Below are positions 18,136 through 25,577 of a DNA stretch of 64,000 nt, in pieces. Source of the stretch: Actinocrispum wychmicini (lineage in GTDB: Bacteria > Actinomycetota > Actinomycetes > Mycobacteriales > Pseudonocardiaceae); contig NZ_SLWS01000013.1 of assembly GCF_004345645.1 (NCBI RefSeq), forward strand, positions 1-64,000, written 5' to 3'. The notes below the pieces were generated by a model, which did no database searches, was not told the DNA's origin, and worked only from the letters and a program-made list of their open reading frames with translations. Position numbers and translations under genes: made by a program. The first letter of the stretch is position 1. Each line of letters begins with the position of its first letter.

Positions 18136-18159
18136 CCGGGGGCCGGAGGCCGCCCCCGG
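18136..18159. terminator. 8-bp GC stem-loop between ABC ATPase and DUF6297 genes
   Basis: CCGGGGGC and GCCCCCGG form a perfect 8-bp stem around an 8-base loop. Read on the minus strand it is followed by a short T run (GGTTTCC), so it could terminate or attenuate transcription passing from the repeat array into the DUF6297 gene. Without a longer T tract this is only a candidate. Confidence 0.4.
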
Positions 18160-18183
18160 AACGGCTGGCGGGTGGCGACGGTG

Positions 18184-18495
18184 GACAACGCGGGCATCGG
18201 GCGCCAGCAGCGGTGCCTCGCCGAGAACGCGGGTGTCGGGCCCCGGTGGCTATCAGTCGTCGAGAGCGGGGGTGTCGGGCGTCGGTGGCTATCAGTCGTC
18301 GAGGACGGGGGCGCCGGGCGCCGGTAGTTGTCATTTGCCGAGAACACGGGCGTCGGCCGCCAGTGGCTGTCATTTGCCGAGAGCGGGGGTGTTGGGCCCG
18401 GGTGGCTGTCGCTCGCCGAGAACAGGGGTGTCGGCTTCCAGTAGCTGTCGCTCGCCGAGAACGCGGGCATCGCGCCCCGGTGGCTATCACTCGCC
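18184..18495. repeat. eight tandem copies of a 39-bp unit
   Basis: Eight contiguous units of exactly 39 bp start at 18184, 18223, 18262, 18301, 18340, 18379, 18418 and 18457. Each begins GA(G/C)(A/G) and ends TCGCC, TTGCC or TCGTC on the plus strand. There are no spacers. The unit is 13 codons long, so frames stay in phase; one minus-strand frame (18111-18470) would encode a 13-residue repeat of the SANDSHWRPTPVF type. The last unit overlaps the final codons and stop of the ABC ATPase. Divergence between copies is about 15-30%. Confidence 0.93.
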
Positions 18496-19122
18496 GAGGT
18501 CGATCTCGTAGTCGGCCACCGCGTCGGTCAACTCCTCGCTGTGCGTTGCCAGCAGGATCGCGGTGCCGTTGGCTTTCTCGTCGGTCAGGCGGCGGGCCAG
18601 CCAGTCGCGGCCGGCGCTGTCCAGGCGCTGTTCGGGCTCGTCCAGGATCAGCAGGCGGCGCGGCCGGACCAGGCACGCGCCCAGGGTGAGGCGCCGCCGC
18701 TGGCCGCTGGACAGGGTGACGGGCAGTTGGTCCCGTTGGTCCGTCAAATCCAGTTCGGCCACCACGTCGTCGACCACGGCTTTGGGCTCGGGCATGCCGT
18801 GCGCGCGGGCGAAGAGTTCCAGGTGCTCGGCCACGGACAGCTCCGGGAAGAAGTCGGCGTCGTCCAGTGCGCACGCGATTGCCGCCCGTGCCTTGGGGTC
18901 GCTCTCGGTGAACGGTTCGCCGTTCAGCCGGACCTCGCCGGAGTCGGGCAGGTCGGCGCCGGCGACGCATTTCAGCAGTGTGGTCTTGCCCGAGCCGTTC
19001 GGGCCGGTCAGGGCCAGCGCCTGTGCACTGTGGAGTTCGAAGGTCACCGAGGTCAGGATCGGGACGTCGCCGTAGGACTTGGCGAGGTCGGTGACGGTCA
19101 GCAGGGCGGCCACGAAGGCCAA
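18487..19122 (-). CDS. ABC transporter ATP-binding protein
   Basis: A 211-residue single nucleotide-binding domain: Walker A GPNGSGKTT, signature LSSGQRRRL, Walker B LLILDEPEQRLD and the switch His in ATHSEEL. LSSGQ in place of LSGGQ is a mild variant. It starts 4 bases before the DUF2237 stop and probably energises the DUF6297 permease encoded downstream. Its last codons and stop lie inside the eighth unit of the 39-bp array, so the array may have altered or captured the C-terminus. Confidence 0.93.
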   Translation of the reverse strand: MAFVAALLTVTDLAKSYGDVPILTSVTFELHSAQALALTGPNGSGKTTLLKCVAGADLPDSGEVRLNGEPFTESDPKARAAIACALDDADFFPELSVAEHLELFARAHGMPEPKAVVDDVVAELDLTDQRDQLPVTLSSGQRRRLTLGACLVRPRRLLILDEPEQRLDSAGRDWLARRLTDEKANGTAILLATHSEELTDAVADYEIDLGE

Positions 19123-19126
19123 ACTA

Positions 19127-19519
19127 CTAGGTCAGTGAGCTGGGGTCGGCTGGAACGTCGACGGCGTGCTCGCGCAGCGCCTCGATCGGGACGACCTCCA
19201 GCGCCCGCGAGTGGGTGGCGGCCAGGATGACGGGTGCGGCGACCCCGGCCTCATAGGACTGCATCCACCGGGACGCGCACACGCACCAGCGGTCGCCCGG
19301 CCGCAGCCCGGCGAATCCCAGCTCCGGCCGCGGTGTCGCCAGGTCGTTGCCGATCTCCCGCTGGTGCTGCAGGAACTCGCCGGTCACCACGGCGCACACG
19401 GTGTGGCTGCCCACGTCCTCCGGCCCGGTGTTGCAGCAGCCGTCCCGATAGAAGCCGGTCACCGGGTCGGTGCCGCACTCCTCGAGGTCGCCGCCCAGCA
19501 CGTTGCGGTCGTCGCTCAT
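19127..19519 (-). CDS. DUF2237 family protein
   Basis: A 130-residue protein matching the compact DUF2237 family along its length: NVLGGDLEECGTDPVTGFY, RDGCCNTGPEDVG, HTVCAVVT and LRPGDRWCVCASRW. The conserved Cys residues suggest metal or redox chemistry, but no function is established. The ATG at 19519 is preferred over a GTG 6 bases upstream; neither has a clear ribosome-binding site. It is packed between the FtsX permease and ABC ATPase genes. Confidence 0.92.
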   Translation of the reverse strand: MSDDRNVLGGDLEECGTDPVTGFYRDGCCNTGPEDVGSHTVCAVVTGEFLQHQREIGNDLATPRPELGFAGLRPGDRWCVCASRWMQSYEAGVAAPVILAATHSRALEVVPIEALREHAVDVPADPSSLT

Positions 19520-19552
19520 GCCCACAACTGTCGCATGAGCAGGCGAAACTCA

Positions 19553-20812
19553 CTAGATCACGCGCGCGACGGCGGTGATCGGGCGGGTCCGCGTGGCCAG
19601 CCACGTCGACCACAGCGTGGCGCCGAGGGTGACCGCGCCGGCCGCGCCGATCACGGCCACCAGGATCCACGGCGACCCGGCGGGTACCACCGACTGCACC
19701 CGCGCCAGGCTGAACGGCAGCACGGTCGCCAGCGACGCCACGCCGCCCAACGCCACACCGACCACCGCGACCAGCACGCCTTCCGTCGCGAGAGTCCGCA
19801 GCACCTGACTGCGCGTCGACCCGGCCAGCCGCAGCAGGCCGAACTCGCCGCGTCGCCGGCTGGTCGCGGCCACAAGCGTGTTCACGACCGTGAGCGCGGC
19901 GAACCCCAGGATCATCGACACGACCGCGTAGTTGGCGACCGCCAGGGTCTGGCCCATGTCCGCGGCCCGGCCCACCGAGTCCTCGGTCGCCTGCATGTAC
20001 AACGTCGCCAGGCCGATTCCGGTGGCCAGAACAACCGGGGCGACCACCGACGCCAGCTGCCGGAACTGGGTCCGTGCCTGCTGCGCCACCAACCCGTCGG
20101 CCGGCAGCAGGACCGCGATCCGGCGCACGATCCCCGGTGCCAGCAGGGCAAGCCCCAGCGCGACCCAGATCGACGCCGGCCCTGCCGTCGACGCGGTGTA
20201 CGGGCCGCGCATCGCCACAACCGTGACCACGCCGAGCGAGATCCCCACCCCGATCAGCCCGACCGCGACGGCGATCCGCGCCCGGCCCAACTGTTCGCTG
20301 CCCGGCGTCTTCCCGGCCCGCCGGCCGGCCATATACCCGGCGCCCACCGCTGCCAGCAGGGCGACCAGGGCACCGGCCACCATCGGCAGCCAGCCCTGCC
20401 GGAACTCGGCCGAGCCCAGCCGGGTCACCAGCGCCCGGCCGAGGAAGTGGCCGGGGACGACCGCCAGGGCCGTCGCTGGCACCGCGAGGACCAGGGTCTC
20501 CAGCAGGATCATCCGCCGAGCCTGGCGCTGTGTTGTGCCGATCGCCCGCAGCAGGGCGATCTCGCGGTGCCGTTGCTGGACGGTCAGCGCGATCATCGAC
20601 GACACGCCGGACACGACGATGAGCGTTGTCCACCCACCGAACACCGCGGCCAGGATCCGCAGCCGCTGCGCGTCACCCCCAGTGGCGCGCAACCCGCTCT
20701 CCAACATGCCGCCGCATGCCATGACGATCGACGCACCCGCGAGGAGCGCCACGAAGGCGGCGGCGAAGGAGATCCTGCGGTGGCGCAAGGTGGTGAACGC
20801 GATCAACAGCAT
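19553..20812 (-). CDS. FtsX-like ABC transporter permease
   Basis: 419 residues with about eight to ten hydrophobic helices. Two FtsX-type blocks are visible: RHREIALLRAIGTTQRQARRM and RRRGEFGLLRLAGSTRSQV, each followed by helices. The protein is half the length of usual two-module MacB/FtsX permeases and lacks a large extracytoplasmic domain. No MacB-type ATPase is directly adjacent; the ATPase two genes downstream may serve it or the DUF6297 protein. It follows the flavin monooxygenase gene by 27 bases. Confidence 0.88.
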   Translation of the reverse strand: MLLIAFTTLRHRRISFAAAFVALLAGASIVMACGGMLESGLRATGGDAQRLRILAAVFGGWTTLIVVSGVSSMIALTVQQRHREIALLRAIGTTQRQARRMILLETLVLAVPATALAVVPGHFLGRALVTRLGSAEFRQGWLPMVAGALVALLAAVGAGYMAGRRAGKTPGSEQLGRARIAVAVGLIGVGISLGVVTVVAMRGPYTASTAGPASIWVALGLALLAPGIVRRIAVLLPADGLVAQQARTQFRQLASVVAPVVLATGIGLATLYMQATEDSVGRAADMGQTLAVANYAVVSMILGFAALTVVNTLVAATSRRRGEFGLLRLAGSTRSQVLRTLATEGVLVAVVGVALGGVASLATVLPFSLARVQSVVPAGSPWILVAVIGAAGAVTLGATLWSTWLATRTRPITAVARVI

Positions 20813-20839
20813 TCCTGGAAAGTAGCGGCGGCCGGCCGC

Positions 20840-22087
20840 TCATCCCAGGGAGCTACGCAGCCCTTCCTGGGTAGGCCTACCACCACCGACGTACGGCTTG
20901 AGCGTGATGGCGTTCGCGGCTGCCTCGACGTCGCCTGTCATCTTGCTGGCGCCGGGCAGGTGCGGCATCAGCGACATGAACTTGTTGCGCATCCAGATGC
21001 CGTGCCTGGTCTTCGGCGCCATGCCCCTTGGGCCACCCGGGGGCCGCTTCATGTTGCGGGCGACGTACTCGCGCATCTCCTTGTCGTACTGGGCGAACGC
21101 GGCCCGGTGGTCGCCGTTGGCGACGGCCAGCTCACCCGCGAGGACGTACGCGCCGACCAGGGCCATGCTCGTGCCCATGCCCATCGACCCGCCGAACGCG
21201 GAGTCGCCGAGCAGCACGGTCCGGCCTCGGTACCACTCGTCCACCCGGACCTCGCCGACCCGCGCGAAGTAGAGGTCGTCGCTCCGCCACATCTGGTCGA
21301 TCAGGCCGGGGACCTCCCAGCCGGCGCCGGCGTAGACGTCGGCCAGGATCCGTTTCTGTGCCTGGACGTCCTTGCGGTCGTATGCCAGCTCCGGCGACAC
21401 GAACGCCAGCATCACCCGGACCGCCCCGGTGTCACCCACCGGGTACACGACGGCCATCCGGCCCTGGACGCCGTTGCCGGCGGGCATGTTGTACATGAAC
21501 TCCCAGCCATCGAAGTCCAGTGTGGACTTGGCGGGGAAGATGGACGTGTAGTAGCCGAGGTCGTGCACGAACTGGGTGTCCTTGCCGAACGCGAGCCCAC
21601 GGACGCCGGAGCGCAGCCCGTCGGCGCCGACGACGATGTCGAACGTCCGCCGCTTGCCCTTGGCGAACGTGACCTGGACCCCGTCGGGCCCCTCGGCCAT
21701 GGCGGTGATCACGTTGTCGTACATGATCTCCACGTCGCGGCCGGCCGTCTGGTGCAGGATCCGGACCAGGTCGTCGCGGAGGATCTCGATCTCGGCGACG
21801 ATACTGCCGGAGGCGCCGAACGTGTCGCTGCCCATCCGGCACACTTGTTTGCCACGGGTGTTCAGCCAGGCGATGCCGTGCGTGCCGGTGTGGTGCGCGC
21901 GAACGGCGTCCATGATGCCCATTCGCTCGACCACCTCGCGGGCGGTGCCGCGGATGTCGATGGCCTGGCCGCCTGAGCGCAACGCGGGCGCCCGCTCGAC
22001 CAGGGTCGTGTGGAAGCCGCGCTGACGCAGCCAGTAAGCCAGGGAGAGTCCGGCGACGCTCGCGCCGGAGATCAGAACAGTGCGCAT
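20840..22087 (-). CDS. FAD-dependent aromatic monooxygenase
   Basis: 415 residues from the ATG at 22087. The FAD dinucleotide motif is VLISGASVAGLSLAYWL, the second FAD site is LLGDSAFGGSMGMGTSMAL, and the DG-type motif is VVGADGLRSGVR. Group A flavoprotein hydroxylases use NAD(P)H and oxygen to hydroxylate aromatics or, as in tetracycline destructases, drugs. The adjacent divergent GntR-TetR hybrid and the downstream exporter-type genes suggest an inducible detoxification role. Substrate unknown. GDSAF replaces the more usual GDAAH. Confidence 0.92.
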   Translation of the reverse strand: MRTVLISGASVAGLSLAYWLRQRGFHTTLVERAPALRSGGQAIDIRGTAREVVERMGIMDAVRAHHTGTHGIAWLNTRGKQVCRMGSDTFGASGSIVAEIEILRDDLVRILHQTAGRDVEIMYDNVITAMAEGPDGVQVTFAKGKRRTFDIVVGADGLRSGVRGLAFGKDTQFVHDLGYYTSIFPAKSTLDFDGWEFMYNMPAGNGVQGRMAVVYPVGDTGAVRVMLAFVSPELAYDRKDVQAQKRILADVYAGAGWEVPGLIDQMWRSDDLYFARVGEVRVDEWYRGRTVLLGDSAFGGSMGMGTSMALVGAYVLAGELAVANGDHRAAFAQYDKEMREYVARNMKRPPGGPRGMAPKTRHGIWMRNKFMSLMPHLPGASKMTGDVEAAANAITLKPYVGGGRPTQEGLRSSLG

Positions 22088-22089
22088 GC

Positions 22090-22123
22090 GTACACCGTAC
22101 ATGGCACTTGCGTACGCTGTACA
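22090..22123. promoter_or_regulatory. paired GTAC-N3-GTACA sites before the monooxygenase
   Basis: GTACACCGTACA (22090-22101) and GTACGCTGTACA (22112-22123) are related near-palindromes 22 bp apart, immediately upstream of the monooxygenase ATG. Tandem dyads of this size are typical of TetR-type binding. The divergent regulator contains a TetR DNA-binding domain, so it is the likely ligand. Confidence 0.6.
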
Positions 22124-22130
22124 GAATTAT

Positions 22131-22201
22131 CTAGTGCACTAGTACGCGAATACGCTATACTCCGTGCTCAAGCCGCCCTCAGAGGTGGAGCGCACTAGTG
22201 C
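22131..22201 (+). promoter_or_regulatory. two CTAG/GTGCAC palindromes flanking a -10 box
   Basis: CTAGTGCACTAG (22131-22142) is a perfect 12-bp palindrome. GCACTAGTGC (22192-22201) is a perfect 10-bp palindrome built of the same half-sequences. Between them TATACT at 22156-22161 is a good -10 for the GntR-TetR regulator gene. The second palindrome lies just ahead of the GGAGG ribosome-binding site. This is a different motif from the GTAC sites next door, which fits a regulator with two DNA-binding domains. Confidence 0.6.
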
Positions 22202-22214
22202 ATCTGGAGGGGCC

Positions 22215-23117
22215 TTGCCGGCTGAAGCGCCCTATTTGCGGATCGTGGCCGAGATTCGGGAGCGGATCGCCGTGGGCCGGCTGCGGCCGGGCGAGAAGAT
22301 CCCGTCCACCCGGCAGATCACCCAGGAGTGGGGGGTCGCGATGGCGACCGCCACCAAGGTGATCTCGACCCTGCGCGACGAAGGTGTGGTCGACACGCGG
22401 CCCGGCGCCGGCACTGTCGTCCGTTCGGCGCCGGCCGATCCAATGGTGCACCGGGCGCCAGGGGAACAGGACCTGACCCGCGACCGGATCGTCCGCGTCG
22501 CCACGGCGATCGCCGACGCCGAGGGCCTGCCCGCGGTCTCGATGCGGCGGGTGGCCATGGAGCTCGGCGCGTCCACCATGTCGCTGTACCGGCACGTGTC
22601 CAGCAAGGACGAACTGGTGCTCTACATGGGAGACCTGATCGTCGGCGAGGCGCCGTTCCCGCCGCGCCCGGCCGGCTGGCGGGCCAGCCTGGAGACCGTC
22701 GCGCGACACCTGTGGCAGGTGTGCCGCCGGCACCACTGGATGTCCGAGGTGTTCTCGATGACGCGGCCCCGGGCCGCGCCGAACCTGTTCATGTACTCCG
22801 AGTGGGTGCTGGGCGTGCTCCTCGAACTGGGGCTGCCGATCAACGACATGATGTACATCCACCTCAACCTGATCAGCCACATCCGCGGCATGGCGCTGAC
22901 CCTCGCCATGGAGGACCAGGCCCGCCAGGACTCCGGCCTGACGACCGAGGAGTGGTTCGAGACCATCGGGCCGGAGTTCATCGAGGTCGCCGCGTCCGGC
23001 CGGTATCCCGTGATGCTGCACATCACCACGCTCGACTTCGACCAGGACCTGGACGAGATGTTCGAGTACGGCCTGCGACTCCTGCTCGACGGGGTGGCCC
23101 AGCGACTCAGCCGGTGA
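22215..23117 (+). CDS. GntR-TetR hybrid transcriptional regulator
   Basis: The 300-residue protein has a GntR-type winged helix at residues about 8-75 (IRERIAVGRLRPGEKIPSTRQ, GAGTVVRSAP). A complete TetR HTH follows (TRDRIVRVATAIADAEGL, SMRRVAMELGASTMSLYRHV) with a TetR_C ligand domain of the tetracyclin-repressor-like type. The TTG at 22215 is preceded by GGAGG at 4 bases; a GTG at 22164 lacks a site. Two fused DNA-binding domains are seen in a subset of actinobacterial regulators. It faces the flavin monooxygenase and probably controls it and itself. Confidence 0.9.
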   Translation: MPAEAPYLRIVAEIRERIAVGRLRPGEKIPSTRQITQEWGVAMATATKVISTLRDEGVVDTRPGAGTVVRSAPADPMVHRAPGEQDLTRDRIVRVATAIADAEGLPAVSMRRVAMELGASTMSLYRHVSSKDELVLYMGDLIVGEAPFPPRPAGWRASLETVARHLWQVCRRHHWMSEVFSMTRPRAAPNLFMYSEWVLGVLLELGLPINDMMYIHLNLISHIRGMALTLAMEDQARQDSGLTTEEWFETIGPEFIEVAASGRYPVMLHITTLDFDQDLDEMFEYGLRLLLDGVAQRLSR

Positions 23118-23166
23118 CCACCTCGGCGATAGACTTGCGCGGTTCATCGGGAGAGCGAGGCGGCGG

Positions 23167-23631
23167 ATGGGGACCCGGGCGGAGCGCAACAGGACCAACC
23201 CGGACCTGGGCGTCCTCGCCGGCCGCCTGCTGTTTGCGGTGCAGGGCGAGCTGTTCACCGCGTTGGCGGCCAAGGGCTTCGACGACATCCACCCCCGGCA
23301 CGGCGCGGTCCTGGCGTACCTGGACCCGAGCGGTGTCCGGGCGACCGAGCTGTCCCGGCTGTCCGGGCAGCACAAGCAGGTGATCGGGACCCTGGTGGAC
23401 GAGCTCGAACGGCTCGGCTACGTGGAACGCCACCCGGACCCGGACGACCGCCGCGCCAAGCTCGTCTGTCCGACCGAACGCGGTATGGACCAGTTGCGCG
23501 CGGCCGAGAAGATCATGGCCGGCATCCAGGAGCGGCACGCCCGCCGGCTCGGCCGGGACACGTTCGTCCAGTTCAAGGCCATGCTTTTGGACGTCACCGA
23601 ACACCAGCGGCGGGCCGCCGGCCGGCTATGA
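23167..23631 (+). CDS. MarR family regulator
   Basis: 154 residues with a winged helix: RATELSRLSGQHKQVIGTLVDELERLGYVERHPDPDDRRAKL, the beta-wing containing DPDDRRAK typical of MarR. The dimerisation helices are at the ends. It follows the GntR-TetR gene by 49 bases on the same strand and converges on the binding-protein gene with a 6-base overlap. Ligand and targets unknown. Confidence 0.92.
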   Translation: MGTRAERNRTNPDLGVLAGRLLFAVQGELFTALAAKGFDDIHPRHGAVLAYLDPSGVRATELSRLSGQHKQVIGTLVDELERLGYVERHPDPDDRRAKLVCPTERGMDQLRAAEKIMAGIQERHARRLGRDTFVQFKAMLLDVTEHQRRAAGRL

Positions 23632-24528
23632 GCACGGCAGCAGGCCGTTGTCGATGATCCCGCTGCGCACCACGGACTGCACCGAAAGCTGTGCGGCGCC
23701 AGGCGAATGGCGGTTGCGGAGGTGGACGACGGTGGCCAGCGCGTCCGGGGTCATCTGGCCGTCGGCGACCAGGCCCTCGTTGGGGTCGACCATCGTTCGC
23801 ACGTGCCGGGCCGCGGATTCCTCGTCCAGGCCGAGCCGGCGTCGCGCGGCCGCGACGGCGACGTCGACGAGTTCGCCGCTCACCAGATCCGTCGACGTGG
23901 TGAGCAGCACGCGGATGAAGGCGGCGAGCACATCGCGGTTTTCCTGGACGGCTTGGCCGCGCGCGGCGAGTACGGCACCGACGTACGGGCCTAGCGTGGT
24001 GGCCGTGGCCAGCCGCCGCGCGCCCGCAGTTTCGGCGCGCAGTTCGTTGCCGGCGTTGAGGATCGTGATGTCGCACTGTCCGGATAGGAGCGCTTCGGCC
24101 CGGCGGGGTGTCGAGCCGAGGGCTCGTACCGTGTAGTCGATGTCGCGCCGCAGGCCGAGGCGGGTGAGCAGTTCGAAGGCCACGAACGCGAACCCGGACG
24201 TGGGCACGTCGACGCCGAGGACCTTGGTGTGCGGTTCGGGGTTGCGGGCGTACAGACCCAGGCCGAGGCCTTGGTCGACGGCGGCCAGGATGCGGACGTC
24301 CGCGTTGCGGCCCAACGGGTTGTCCGGCACGCACCGGTAGGCGACGACGTTGTCCGGGTTGGTGACCACCGCGTCGAGCGAGCCGTCGAGCAGCGCGGCG
24401 AACTGGGCGGGCGACGACCTGGCCGGGATTTCGTCGACTTTCAGGCCGGCACCGGCCAGCAGTCCGGTGTCCGTGGCCACCTCTACCAGCACTGAAGGGC
24501 TGAACGTGCTGATCCGCAGGGTGTCCAC
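23626..24528 (-). CDS. periplasmic binding protein-like (NMT1/SsuA type) protein
   Basis: 300 residues from a GTG at 24528 (DTLRISTFSPSVLVEVATDTGLLAG). The beginning matches NMT1/THI5-like solute-binding proteins, as do FAALLDGSLDAVVTNPDNV and VPTSGFAFVAFELLTRLGL. No signal peptide or lipobox is present, which is odd for a transporter component, and no ABC permease or ATPase is adjacent. It may be a cytosolic ligand-binding or enzyme relative. The longer frame upstream covers the divergent promoter and is rejected. A LacI-like operator lies just upstream. Confidence 0.75.
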   Translation of the reverse strand: MDTLRISTFSPSVLVEVATDTGLLAGAGLKVDEIPARSSPAQFAALLDGSLDAVVTNPDNVVAYRCVPDNPLGRNADVRILAAVDQGLGLGLYARNPEPHTKVLGVDVPTSGFAFVAFELLTRLGLRRDIDYTVRALGSTPRRAEALLSGQCDITILNAGNELRAETAGARRLATATTLGPYVGAVLAARGQAVQENRDVLAAFIRVLLTTSTDLVSGELVDVAVAAARRRLGLDEESAARHVRTMVDPNEGLVADGQMTPDALATVVHLRNRHSPGAAQLSVQSVVRSGIIDNGLLPCS

Positions 24529-24531
24529 ATC

Positions 24532-24612
24532 GCAATCGTTCGCAGTTCCAGTGGGTGAGTCAAGCTCTTGACGGCAATGCGGGTGGGGAGCAGAGTTGAT
24601 GCGAACGATTGC
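24532..24612. promoter_or_regulatory. two identical LacI-type operators at divergent promoters
   Basis: The 12-bp sequence GCGAACGATTGC occurs twice in this divergent gap, once on each strand: 24532-24543 (minus orientation) and 24601-24612 (plus orientation). Each copy is itself partly symmetric around a central CG (GC.A.CG.T.GC), the hallmark of LacI family operators. One lies directly before the binding-protein start and the other before the dehydrogenase start. The LacI gene at 26894 ends the same cluster. Confidence 0.65.
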
Positions 24613-24635
24613 AACGCCTGGGAGCGAGGTTAGCG

Positions 24636-25577
24636 ATGGCGTCCCATCCCGCAGACCGTCCTCGTATCGGCTGGATCGGCGCCGGCCGGATGGGCGCGGC
24701 ACTCGTCCGCCGGTTGCTCGACGCGGGCTATGAGGTGGCGCTGTACAACCGTACGCGCAGCAAGGCCGAGGCGTTCGTCGAACACGGCGCGATCATGGTC
24801 GGCCGCCCGGTCGAGCTGGCCGGCCGGGACATCGTGTTCACCATGGTGTCCACGTCGGCCGACCTGGAGCACGTCACGTCGGGCGACGGCGGCCTGCTGA
24901 CCGCGCCGGACATCGCGCCGCGCGTGCTGGTCGACTCGTCGACGGTGTCCGCGGCGTCGTCGGCGTCGGTCCGGGTGGCGGCGCTCAAGCGGGACACGGA
25001 GTTCCTCGCCGCCCCGGTGAGCGGGAACGCGAAGGTGGTCAAGGCGGGCAAGGTCACGTTGGCCGTGTCCGGGCCGCGCGCGGTCTTCGACCGGGTGCGG
25101 CCGGTGCTGGAGACCCTCGGCCGGGCGGTGATGTACGTCGGCGAGGACGAGGTCGCCCGGTTGGTGAAGATCGCCCACAACGTCTTCCTCGGCGTGGTGA
25201 TCCAGTCGCTGGCCGAGATCACCGTGCTCGCCGAGAAGGGTGGGGTCAGCCGCGCCGACTTCCTGGAGTTCCTCAACCAGTCCGTGCTGGGGTCGACCTT
25301 CAGCCGGTACAAGACCCCCGCGCTGGTCAACCTCGACTTCACCCCGACGTTCACGATGTCGTTGCTGCGCAAGGACTTCGACCTCGGGCTGGCCGCGGCG
25401 CGGGCGTTGGAGGTGCCGATGCCGGTGGCCTCGGCGGCCGCGCAGGTGGTCGCGTCCGCGGTCGGCGCTGGCAAGGTGGACGAGGACTTCGCCGCGCTGA
25501 TCGAGGAGCAGGCCCGCCGGTCCGGCCTGCTGCTGCAGGCGGAAGAGGCCGAGGTCACGGACGGGCTGGAGGACTGA
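24636..25577 (+). CDS. 3-hydroxyisobutyrate dehydrogenase-family oxidoreductase
   Basis: 313 residues from the ATG at 24636, with GAGG 7 bases upstream. The cofactor motif is IGWIGAGRMGAALVRRL, with NRTRSKAE suggesting NADP preference. The substrate block is APVSGNAKVVKAGKVTLAVSG and the catalytic Lys sits in LVKIAHNVFLG. The fold is that of beta-hydroxyacid dehydrogenases, which oxidise 3-hydroxy acids or, in some members, reduce imines or semialdehydes. It overlaps the M24 gene by one base (TGATG), so the two are co-translated. Confidence 0.9.
   Translation: MASHPADRPRIGWIGAGRMGAALVRRLLDAGYEVALYNRTRSKAEAFVEHGAIMVGRPVELAGRDIVFTMVSTSADLEHVTSGDGGLLTAPDIAPRVLVDSSTVSAASSASVRVAALKRDTEFLAAPVSGNAKVVKAGKVTLAVSGPRAVFDRVRPVLETLGRAVMYVGEDEVARLVKIAHNVFLGVVIQSLAEITVLAEKGGVSRADFLEFLNQSVLGSTFSRYKTPALVNLDFTPTFTMSLLRKDFDLGLAAARALEVPMPVASAAAQVVASAVGAGKVDEDFAALIEEQARRSGLLLQAEEAEVTDGLED

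Noticed and set aside
18184..18495. CRISPR array
   Set aside because: Units are contiguous 39-bp copies with no unique spacers, differ from each other throughout, and no cas genes are near.
18065..18970. 301-residue minus-strand frame across the array and ABC gene
   Set aside because: It is an Arg/Ala-rich out-of-frame reading of the ABC ATPase that stays open only because the 39-bp units keep phase.
19166..21976. 936-residue plus-strand frame
   Set aside because: It is antisense to DUF2237, FtsX and monooxygenase genes, all with clear motifs; composition is His/Gln/Arg-rich shadow type.
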